5,644 bases of DNA from Actinomycetota bacterium (GTDB lineage Bacteria; Actinomycetota; Actinomycetes; S36-B12), in assembly GCA_026392575.1 (NCBI GenBank), contig JAPLBU010000258.1, positions 1 through 5,644 of the forward strand, written 5' to 3'. How positions within the stretch are numbered: position 1 is the first letter of the stretch; each line of letters opens with the position of its first letter. Shown one piece after another: positions 1 through 5,644 of the stretch. The position numbers and the translations under genes were made by a program. A model generated the notes under the pieces. That model worked only from the letters and a program-made list of their open reading frames with translations. It made no database searches and was not told the origin of the DNA.

Positions 1-70
1 CCCGATGGGATTTGAACCCATACTGTGCCGGGTTTAAGCCGGGTGTCTCTGCCAGTTGGACTACAGGGGC
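1..70 (-). tRNA. tRNA-Leu (anticodon UAA by position), 3' end cut by window edge; short class I variable loop
   Basis: The minus strand folds as a tRNA. The 5' acceptor strand GCCCCTG (70-64) pairs with CGGG at 4-1, and the last three acceptor bases and the discriminator lie off the window. The D arm contains the invariant GG, and the T arm is ATGGG-TTCAAAT-CCCAT. The anticodon loop reads CTTAAAC, so U33 is followed by UAA, which decodes the leucine codon UUA. The anticodon stem has four good pairs plus a C-C mismatch at 27-43. The variable loop is only five bases (ACAGT), giving about 74 nt in total. Leucine tRNAs normally have a long variable arm, so the amino-acid identity rests on the anticodon alone. 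A weak -10-like TATCGT (84-79) lies 8 nt upstream of the 5' end. That a tRNA is present is well supported; its charging identity is not. Confidence 0.85.
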
Positions 71-93
71 CTGCGGCAACGATACGACTCGCG

Positions 94-114
94 CCCCCAA
101 CCCACCCCCACCCC
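94..114 (-). other. Four-run G tract (candidate G-quadruplex)
   Basis: On the minus strand there are four consecutive G runs of 4, 5, 3 and 5 bases, separated by T, T and TT. This fits the standard G-quadruplex pattern with very short loops. It lies between the hairpin at 114-176 and the tRNA 5' end at 70, about where a -35 element for the tRNA would fall. The pattern is visible directly; folding in the cell is inference. Confidence 0.55.
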
Positions 115-176
115 GCCGACCTTGAGGTTGTGCCCACTCACCGGCCCGAAAACTGGGCGCAACCTCAAGGTCGGCG
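114..176. terminator. Long inverted repeat (23-bp arms), likely transcription terminator after udgB
   Basis: The arms at 114-136 and 154-176 are reverse complements over 23 positions except one. As plus-strand RNA that position is a G.U pair; as minus-strand RNA it is a C.A mismatch. The loop is 17 nt. The element starts about 20 nt past the udgB stop and lies before the tRNA on the same strand, so a U-tract-free terminator of the kind common in actinobacteria is the simplest reading. Each arm contains ACCTTGAGGT or its complement, itself an imperfect palindrome, so a protein-binding or repeat-element role is also possible. Confidence 0.55.
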
Positions 177-196
177 CGGAGGTCCAGGCCGGCCCG

Positions 197-895
197 TCAG
201 TTCGCCGTGTCGCGCGCCCGGGTCGGCACGTCGTCGCGCATCGGCTCGGTGAGGCGGCCGGTGAAGGTGTTCTGCTGGCTCGGGTGGTAGGACGCCAGCA
301 CCAGCACCTCGCGCCCCGCTGGTGACGTGGCCAGCGTGCTTGCTGCGTGCCCGAAGCTCGCGCGATCCACCTGCCAGCCCGCCGTCCGCAGCGCCTTCAG
401 GGTCGCGAGCCACGCGATGCCGCCAAGGGCCACGATCACTAGGACGGTCGGCTCGATGATCCCGATCTCGGCATCCAGCCAGTCAGCGCAGGCCGCCTTC
501 TCCTCCGTGGTCGGCTTGTTGTCCGGCGGGGCGCAGTGCACGGCTGCCGTGATACGCACTCGGTCCATCCGCTGACCATCTCCGCGCGCGGTCGATGTGC
601 CGATCTCCGCCAGCCCGACGCGGTGGAGCGAGCCGAATAGCCAGTCGCCGCTGCGATCGCCCGTGAACATCCGGCCGGTCCGGTTCGCGCCGTGTGCGGC
701 CGGTGCCAGGCCGACGATCCAGATCGTCGGCGACAGCGATCCGAAGCCGGGCACCGGACGTCCCCAGTACTCCTCATCCGCGTACGACGCCCGTTTGACC
801 ACCGCGACATCCTCACGCCACGCAACCAGCCGTGGACACCGACGGCAGCCGACGATGGCCGCATCGAGCGCGGCGAGATCAGCCGGAACAGGCAC
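197..895 (-). CDS. udgB: Uracil-DNA glycosylase, family 5 (UdgB type)
   Basis: The product is a DNA repair enzyme that removes uracil, and in family 5 also some other damaged bases, from DNA; it acts in the cytoplasm. From the GTG at 895 it has 232 residues, a normal length. Four cysteines fit the family iron-sulfur cluster: C17 and C20 (CRRCPRL), C121 (HCAPPDNKP) and C136. Motif A, GLAPAAHGANRTGR (62-75), and the C-terminal SYHPSQQNTFTGRLT, with the conserved histidine H204, are the family signature. I chose the GTG at 895 because it leaves about 16 residues before CRRCPRL, as in relatives. It has no clear ribosome-binding site and overlaps the upstream hydrolase gene by 17 nt, so it is probably translated by coupling. 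The frame stays open further upstream to 1309, but that part is antisense noise against the hydrolase gene. Confidence 0.92.
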   Translation of the reverse strand: MPVPADLAALDAAIVGCRRCPRLVAWREDVAVVKRASYADEEYWGRPVPGFGSLSPTIWIVGLAPAAHGANRTGRMFTGDRSGDWLFGSLHRVGLAEIGTSTARGDGQRMDRVRITAAVHCAPPDNKPTTEEKAACADWLDAEIGIIEPTVLVIVALGGIAWLATLKALRTAGWQVDRASFGHAASTLATSPAGREVLVLASYHPSQQNTFTGRLTEPMRDDVPTRARDTAN

Positions 896-1529
896 GGAGG
901 AACGCGACTGTGCGGTCCCAGGCAAGCTTCGCGTTGTCAGCCTGAAAGACCTCGGGCCGCGCATCGTTGAAGAAGGCGTGCACGCTGTCGGGGTATTCGA
1001 ACATCTCGATGGATCCACCGGCGGTGATGATCGCATCGGCATACTCGCCAATCGCCGATCCGCTGCTCGCCTCGTCCGATAGCGCCTTGTGCACGATGGC
1101 CGCCTTGCCCGTGTAACGGCTCCAGTCCGGTGCGTACTGCGGCCACGGCATCGCGGGATAGAAGGCGACGGTGCAGGTGATCGCGTCCGACACGGTCGGC
1201 GCCAGCAGCGCCAACCCGCCGCCCATGCAGAAGCCGATGACACCCACTTCGTCGCTGGTGACCTCCTCGCGCTGCACCAGCCACTCGGCCGCCGCCGCGA
1301 GGTCCGCACCCACGCTCTCGATGTCGAGACCGATCATAGCGCCGCGGTAGTGATCGACGGCCAGCACGACGAAACCCTCGTCGGCCAGCCGCTGCACGAC
1401 CTGCTGGATGTGCGGCACGAGGCCCCACCACTCCTGGATGACGATGACGGCAGGGCCGGCACCCGACGGAGGTAGGCACAGGATCCCGGGCACGGCCTCG
1501 CCGCGGATGTCGATCGTCGCGTTTCGCAT
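879..1529 (-). CDS. Dienelactone hydrolase family protein
   Basis: This is an alpha/beta hydrolase of 216 residues, close to the usual size for the family. Dienelactone hydrolases open dienelactone rings in the catabolism of chlorinated aromatics, but most family members have unknown substrates, so only the family is claimed. The likely catalytic triad is C101 in the nucleophile elbow GFCMGG, D152 (HKALSDE) and H184 ([14 protein letters not shown]). E33 in QEWWG matches the glutamate that orients the nucleophile in the family. There is no signal peptide, so it should be cytoplasmic. The ATG at 1529 has no Shine-Dalgarno sequence; a -10-like CATACT ends 6 nt before it, which would suit a leaderless transcript. 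It is the first gene of a two-gene unit with udgB and is divergent from the ABC ATPase gene. No aromatic-degradation genes are nearby. Confidence 0.9.
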   Translation of the reverse strand: MRNATIDIRGEAVPGILCLPPSGAGPAVIVIQEWWGLVPHIQQVVQRLADEGFVVLAVDHYRGAMIGLDIESVGADLAAAAEWLVQREEVTSDEVGVIGFCMGGGLALLAPTVSDAITCTVAFYPAMPWPQYAPDWSRYTGKAAIVHKALSDEASSGSAIGEYADAIITAGGSIEMFEYPDSVHAFFNDARPEVFQADNAKLAWDRTVAFLRACSG

Positions 1530-1535
1530 GTCCGA

Positions 1536-1541
1536 AGTATG
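1536..1541 (-). promoter_or_regulatory. Possible -10 element of a leaderless promoter for the hydrolase gene
   Basis: The minus strand reads CATACT, matching TATAAT at four of six positions. It ends 6 nt before the ATG at 1529, so transcription would begin at or next to the start codon. No convincing -35 is seen 17 nt upstream. This is a weak call, supported mainly by spacing and by the absence of a Shine-Dalgarno sequence. Confidence 0.25.
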
Positions 1542-1570
1542 ACCGCATTCCGAGTCGCTATCCTTTCGTT

Positions 1571-1590
1571 AGGCACCCATCCGGGTGCCT
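1571..1590. repeat. Perfect inverted repeat upstream of the ABC ATPase gene
   Basis: AGGCACCC, a 4-nt ATCC spacer, then GGGTGCCT: an 8-bp perfect stem. It lies 56 nt before the ATG at 1646 in the divergent intergenic region, so it may be an operator for either gene or a leader hairpin of the ATPase mRNA. It does not resemble the AACCGGTT site in front of the lacI-type gene. It has no U tract, and an isolated terminator makes little sense here. Confidence 0.4.
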
Positions 1591-1609
1591 GCCTTCCATT
1601 TCGGATCGT

Positions 1610-1627
1610 CCGGCACGTTCCTGCCGG
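1610..1627 (+). repeat. Short hairpin just before the ABC ATPase ribosome-binding site
   Basis: CCGGCA (1610-1615) and TGCCGG (1622-1627) form a 6-bp stem around a 6-nt loop, ending 3 nt before the AAGGGG Shine-Dalgarno sequence at 1631-1636. Together with the hairpin at 1571-1590 it would structure the leader mRNA. A regulatory role is only inferred. Confidence 0.3.
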
Positions 1628-1645
1628 TTGAAGGGGTTGATTGGC

Positions 1646-2719
<1,074 letters not shown>

Positions 2720-2725
2720 CAAGAG

Positions 2726-2742
2726 CGGCGGTTCGAACGCCG
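2726..2742 (+). terminator. Weak hairpin after the ABC ATPase gene
   Basis: CGGCG (2726-2730) and CGCCG (2738-2742) pair around a 7-nt loop, 7 nt after the ATPase stop codon. There is no U tract. It may be a weak terminator, and it competes with the 8-bp pairing 2732-2739/2761-2768 described in the findings. Confidence 0.25.
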
Positions 2743-2779
2743 AGAGAGGTGGGACCCGATCGTTCGAAGAAGCTCCCGT

Positions 2780-3148
2780 TTGCTCCTCGGTGCGTCCGTT
2801 GCCGCGGTGACGCTGATCCTGGCGGCCGGCTCGCCCGCAGGGGCAGCAGACTCACGATCGGACAGGGTCCTGGTCCATGGTCGCGTCGACCTCGGCCCGA
2901 CGTGCCCGGTACAGCGACCCGGTGAAGACTGCACTGACGAGTTTGCGAAGGCAACCGTCACGGCAACACATCGCGGTCAGCGGGTCACGGTCAGATCGGG
3001 CTCGACGGGGTTCCGACTGCGTCTGGATCACCACGTGTGGATCCTCACCGCTAATGCTGGAATGCGCTGCACGCCCGTGCGCCTGGACCTTCGAAGCGGT
3101 CGAACCCCACCGCCCACTGTGATCGAATGCGACACCGGCATCCGTTGA
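2780..3148 (+). CDS. Small secreted four-cysteine protein, probable carboxypeptidase-regulatory-like beta-sandwich domain
   Basis: The function is unknown. From the TTG at 2780 it has 122 residues: a hydrophobic signal segment (about 2-19), a likely cleavage near AGA-AD (20-24), and a mature part of about 100 residues. The mature part has four cysteines, C42 and C51 in GPTCPVQRPGEDC, C97 in MRCTP, and C117 in the terminal ECDTGIR, so two disulfides are plausible. The layout (GRV...GPTCP, ATVTAT, FRLRLD, C-terminal CDTGIR) recalls small exported actinobacterial proteins with a transthyretin-like fold; I recall this pattern from family knowledge and could not check it. The start is uncertain: upstream in-frame codons read IVRRSSR before LLLGAS, exactly the basic n-region a signal peptide needs, but the only candidate there is ATC at 2759, preceded by a good AGAGAGG. 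It follows the ATPase gene by 60 nt on the same strand. Confidence 0.72.
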   Translation: MLLGASVAAVTLILAAGSPAGAADSRSDRVLVHGRVDLGPTCPVQRPGEDCTDEFAKATVTATHRGQRVTVRSGSTGFRLRLDHHVWILTANAGMRCTPVRLDLRSGRTPPPTVIECDTGIR

Positions 3149-3151
3149 CGA

Positions 3152-3168
3152 CAAACCCGAGTGGTTTG
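3152..3168. terminator. Small hairpin between convergent genes
   Basis: CAAACC (3152-3157) and GGTTTG (3163-3168) form a 6-bp stem with a 5-nt loop. It lies just past the stop of the secreted-protein gene and just past the stop of the LacI-type gene on the other strand, the right place for a shared bidirectional terminator. The stem is short and has no U tract. Confidence 0.35.
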
Positions 3169-3171
3169 AGG

Positions 3172-4185
3172 TCAGGCCTTGTATGGGCTCGTCGAGCCAC
3201 GCACGATGAGCTGTGTAGGCAGAATGATCGAGTCGACCTCGACCTCGGCCCCGGGCGAACGAAGCTGAAGCACCAGAGCCTCGGCTGCGATGCGGCCAAG
3301 GTCCTGCACCGGCTGGACGACCGTCGTGAGATCCAAGAACTCCGACATGTCATGGCCATCGACCCCAACGAGCGAGATGTCTCGACCCGGCTGCAGACCG
3401 TGACTGCGCATCGCCTTCATCGCTCCGAAAGCCATCTCGTCGGACATCGCGAAGACCGCCGAGGGTGGGTTCCGTTGCGTCAGGAGTGCGGTCATCGCCT
3501 GCTCGCCGCCGGCGATGGTGAAGTACCCGTATGACTCCAGCGTCGGGTCGACGGTCAGCCCGGCCGCATTCATCGCCTGCTGGAATCCCCGATGCCGGTC
3601 GTGGTCTGCCGTGAAAGGCTCCTCGACGGGTGCACCGGTGATCACCCCGATGCGGGTGTGCCCGAGGTTGATGAGGTGCTGCGTGGCGATCTGGCCGGCG
3701 AGCACATCGTCGATGGTCACGCTCGGGATGTCAGCTAGCGTCACACCGATCAGGCTCGTCGGCATGTTCAGTGCCAGGACCTCGTGCAGCTGCTGGTCGT
3801 GGGGCGGCAGGGCGATGACCAGAACGCCATCGACGCGCCGGCGCAGGCGAGGTGCAGGCGGGAGTCGGTGCTGCTGGCCGTCTGGAGTGCTGACGCTCAT
3901 CAGGAGCAGGTCCATGCTGGCGTCCTGCAGCACTGACTCGACGCCGGACAGCACGGTGCTGAAGAACCAGCGGGCGATGTACGGCGTGATGACGGCGATG
4001 CTGCCCGTGCGTCCGCTGGCCAGCCGCGAGGCACTCGGCGAGATGACGTAGTCAAGTTCAGCCGCGATCCGCTGGATCCGCTCGCGGGTGCCCGCGTCCA
4101 CGTTCGGCAGGCCGCGCAGGGCGCGCGAGACGGTCGCGGTGGACACGCCTGCTGCGTCCGCTACGTCCTTGATCGTGATGCTCAC
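3172..4185 (-). CDS. LacI-family transcriptional regulator
   Basis: The product is a DNA-binding repressor, typically released or tightened by a sugar or sugar derivative. It has 337 residues, normal for the family. The N-terminal helix-turn-helix is TIKDVADAAGVSTATVSRAL (4-23), followed by the hinge helix SPSASRLASGR (49-59), which inserts into the operator minor groove. The rest is a periplasmic-binding-protein-like effector domain, with VDGVLVI (118-124), GHTRIGVITG (175-184), AMSDEMAFGAM (246-256) and VGVDGHDMSEF (273-283) as landmarks. The GTG start at 4185 is well supported by AGGAGG at 4196-4191, 5 nt upstream. Its own promoter and a palindromic operator lie just upstream, so it probably represses itself. 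No sugar-metabolism gene is directly adjacent; the ABC ATPase gene 450 bp away shows no copy of the operator. The effector is unknown. Confidence 0.93.
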   Translation of the reverse strand: MSITIKDVADAAGVSTATVSRALRGLPNVDAGTRERIQRIAAELDYVISPSASRLASGRTGSIAVITPYIARWFFSTVLSGVESVLQDASMDLLLMSVSTPDGQQHRLPPAPRLRRRVDGVLVIALPPHDQQLHEVLALNMPTSLIGVTLADIPSVTIDDVLAGQIATQHLINLGHTRIGVITGAPVEEPFTADHDRHRGFQQAMNAAGLTVDPTLESYGYFTIAGGEQAMTALLTQRNPPSAVFAMSDEMAFGAMKAMRSHGLQPGRDISLVGVDGHDMSEFLDLTTVVQPVQDLGRIAAEALVLQLRSPGAEVEVDSIILPTQLIVRGSTSPYKA

Positions 4186-4190
4186 GGGAT

Positions 4191-4196
4191 CCTCCT
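4191..4196 (-). promoter_or_regulatory. Strong ribosome-binding site fixing the GTG start of the LacI-type gene
   Basis: The minus strand reads AGGAGG, then a 5-nt ATCCC spacer, then GTG. It is the best Shine-Dalgarno match in the window and decides the start. Confidence 0.8.
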
Positions 4197-4204
4197 GACC
4201 ATCA

Positions 4205-4234
4205 AGTCTAGGCTCAGGAAGCGGTGAAACACAA
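4205..4234 (-). promoter_or_regulatory. Predicted promoter of the LacI-type gene
   Basis: On the minus strand TTGTGT (4234-4229) and TAGACT (4210-4205) are separated by 18 nt, and TAGACT lies 19 nt before the GTG start. Both hexamers match the sigma-70-type consensus at four of six positions. The position fits a short leader that includes the Shine-Dalgarno sequence. Confidence 0.45.
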
Positions 4235-4240
4235 CCGGTT
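4233..4240. promoter_or_regulatory. Candidate LacI-family operator (AACCGGTT)
   Basis: AACCGGTT is a perfect 8-bp palindrome with a central CG step, the usual form of LacI-family operators. It overlaps the proposed -35 hexamer, so bound repressor would block its own promoter. The flanks (ACAC to the left, ACAT to the right) extend the symmetry poorly. Confidence 0.5.
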
Positions 4241-4268
4241 ACATCAGATACTGCAGGGGTAATGGCGC

Positions 4269-5170
4269 CTAATCTGCTACAAGACTGTAAACGATGCCAT
4301 CAAGAATGTCGGTCTCCGACACCACCACCTGGGTCGCCCCAGCGGCCCGCATCGCGGATTCCAGCACCATCGCTCCCCCGCCGATGATGTCCACCCGCCC
4401 CGGATGCATGAAGGGTAGGGCGGCCCGTTCGGCCCGGGTCATCCCCAGCAGGGCGGTCGTCACCCGGGACACGTCCTCGAACGAGATCAACGACCCGTGC
4501 AGGACCACCGGGTCGTAGGCCGCGAGGTCCAGCGCCATCGCCGCCACGGTGGTGACGGTACCGGCCAGCCCAACGAAACTGGCCGCTCGCTCGAACGGGA
4601 CGCTGTGCCCCGCGAGCGCAACGGCAGCATCGATATCCGCGCGCGCCGCCGCAATCTCGTCTGCCGTCGGCGGGTCACCGTGCAGATGCCGCTCGGTCAT
4701 CCGCACACACCCGATGTCGACACTCGCTGACTCCTCGGGAGCACGTGAGCCGAGGACGAACTCGGTCGAGCCGCCACCACCACCCCCGCCGGCAGCCCCC
4801 GCACGGCCCCGGCGAAGGACAGCGCCGCCTCCTCCGTGCCGGTGATGACCTCCGGCACGACACCGATGTGCGCGTGCACGCCCTGCACGAATGCCTCGCG
4901 GTTGGACACATCGCGGCTTGCCGACGTCGCTACGAAGCGCGTGCGCTTCACTCCATGCCTGCCCAGCACATCCGCGTACTCGCCGAGAGCGGCGAACGTG
5001 CGCTCGAGCGCGGCCGGCGCGAACTCTCCCGTGCGGTCGACGCCTTCACCGAGTCGGACGATCCGCATGAGGCGCACCCGCTCGTCCAGCGATCCATCTG
5101 CGCGCACGTCGGCGATGAGTAGCCGGATTGCATTGGTGCCACAGTCGATTGCCGCGACAGGAACTCTCAT
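4269..5170 (-). pseudogene. ppx: Ppx/GppA-family exopolyphosphatase, frame broken at the DIGGGSTE motif
   Basis: Ppx/GppA enzymes hydrolyse polyphosphate or pppGpp in the cytoplasm. The N-terminal part reads from the ATG at 5170 and shows AIDCGTNAIRLLIADV (7-22) and the ITGTEEAALSF motif (109-119) that carries the family's catalytic glutamate; it ends normally at GAVRGLPAGVVV (about residue 132). That frame then turns to nonsense and stops at 4697. The C-terminal part continues in another frame from GGSTEFVLG (4775 downward) through DIGCVRMTERHLHGDPPT, LAGTVTT and DIIGGGAMVLE to the stop at 4269. The expected VVDIG before GGSTEF is missing, so about 10 nt appear lost in a GGT/GGC-rich stretch near 4770-4790. 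This removes the conserved aspartate and shifts the frame. Read together, the parts would give about 300 residues, normal for the short actinobacterial Ppx2 type. The start overlaps the DUF501 stop (ATGA). A sequencing or assembly error is the main alternative. Confidence 0.85.
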
Positions 5171-5644
5171 TCGACTGGACCATCGGCGCACGAACTCGGC
5201 TGCCACCAAGGGGCGAGCGCAGCAAGTGCCTCGTCTCCCAGTGGGTTCACGCCTGGCCCTGCCGCCAGCGCATGACCGACGAGCACATGCAGGCACTTCA
5301 CGCGGGAGGGCATGCCACCGGCACTGATGCCGTCAATCTCGTCGACATGATCGAGCGTGTCTCGTTCGCGAAGGTAGCTCTCGTGCGCTGCTCGGTATGC
5401 CTCGGCGAGTTCCGGCTCATCAGCGAGTCTGGCCTCCATACCGCGCATCAGACCGCTGCTCTCCAGCGTGCCGATCGCAGCAGCGGCCTTCGGGCATGTC
5501 AGGTAGTACAGCGTCGGGAACGGCGTTCCGTCGGGCAGGCGCGGCGACGTCATCACGACATCCGGATCGCCACAGGCGCAGCGGTGAGCGACGCGAACAG
5601 CACCACGAGGTGCACGGCCGAGTTGACGGGTGACCGCAGCGGTG
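5167..5644 (-). CDS. DUF501 family protein, 5' end beyond the window
   Basis: This is a conserved actinobacterial protein of unknown function. In the M. tuberculosis arrangement (Rv1025) it lies between a FtsB/DivIC-like gene and ppx2. The window holds 158 residues with no stop up to the edge. A GTG at 5556 would give only 129 residues, but the upstream in-frame sequence VTRQLGRAPRGAVRVAHRCACGDPDVV joins smoothly to the next motif and looks like the conserved N-terminus of the family; no start codon occurs in that frame before the edge, so the true start is outside. Landmarks are RCACG, PRLPDGTPFPTLYYLTCP, MPSRVKCLHVLVGHALA and GVNPLGDEAL. Conserved cysteines and histidines suggest possible metal binding, which is unproven. 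It overlaps the ppx start by four bases, implying coupled translation. Confidence 0.88.
   Translation of the reverse strand, partial: TAAVTRQLGRAPRGAVRVAHRCACGDPDVVMTSPRLPDGTPFPTLYYLTCPKAAAAIGTLESSGLMRGMEARLADEPELAEAYRAAHESYLRERDTLDHVDEIDGISAGGMPSRVKCLHVLVGHALAAGPGVNPLGDEALAALAPWWQPSSCADGPVE

Noticed and set aside
896..1309. N-terminal extension of the udgB reading frame to 370 residues
   Set aside because: It overlaps the convincing dienelactone hydrolase gene in another frame on the same strand, and its sequence is Arg/Ser/Ala-rich with no family features. It is a GC-rich shadow, not a fusion protein.
3149..4185. Large open frames on the plus strand opposite the LacI-type gene
   Set aside because: They are antisense to a full-length, well-conserved regulator and have no domain features of their own.
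4697..4766. Tail of the N-terminal ppx frame after GVVV (Ser/Arg-rich, ending in GVCG) as a real alternative C-terminus
   Set aside because: The other frame over the same bases gives the conserved GGSTEFVLG and DIGCVRMTERHL, so this tail is out-of-frame reading.
4770..4790. Programmed ribosomal frameshift joining the two ppx halves
   Set aside because: A frameshift could rejoin the frames but would not restore the missing VVDIG residues, and there is no classic slippery heptamer. Deletion or sequence error fits better.

Overview
The window looks like chromosomal DNA of a high-GC Gram-positive bacterium (Actinomycetota). The coding strands strongly prefer G/C at third codon positions, GTG and other non-ATG starts are used, and at the right end a DUF501 gene is coupled to a Ppx/GppA gene. 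That pair matches the Rv1025-Rv1026 arrangement of Mycobacterium tuberculosis. The genus cannot be told from this sequence.

Left block (1-1529, all on the minus strand). Read in the direction of transcription, a dienelactone hydrolase-family gene overlaps a family 5 uracil-DNA glycosylase gene (udgB). These are followed by a long hairpin, a four-run G tract, and a tRNA with anticodon UAA that runs off the left edge. The tRNA is odd because it has a short class I variable loop, while leucine tRNAs normally have a long variable arm.

Middle block (1530-3148, plus strand). A divergent intergenic region with two hairpins leads into an intact sugar-importer-type ABC ATPase (UgpC/MsmK/MsiK type). 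It has no permease or binding-protein gene beside it. A small secreted four-cysteine protein with an uncertain start codon follows.

Right block (3149-5644, all on the minus strand). A LacI-family repressor has its own promoter, and an AACCGGTT palindrome overlaps the proposed -35, which suggests autorepression. Upstream of it lie a Ppx/GppA-family exopolyphosphatase gene and a DUF501 gene that overlap by four bases (ATGA). The ppx reading frame is broken exactly where the conserved DIGGGSTE phosphate-binding motif should be, so it is a pseudogene or carries a sequence error. The DUF501 frame stays open to the right edge, so its start lies outside the window.

The ABC ATPase and the LacI regulator could both belong to carbohydrate uptake, but nothing in the sequence links them directly. 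I found no CRISPR array, insertion sequence, phage gene or defence locus. The window is mostly ordinary housekeeping DNA; the points worth a second look are the tRNA and its upstream structures, the broken ppx gene and the start of the secreted protein.
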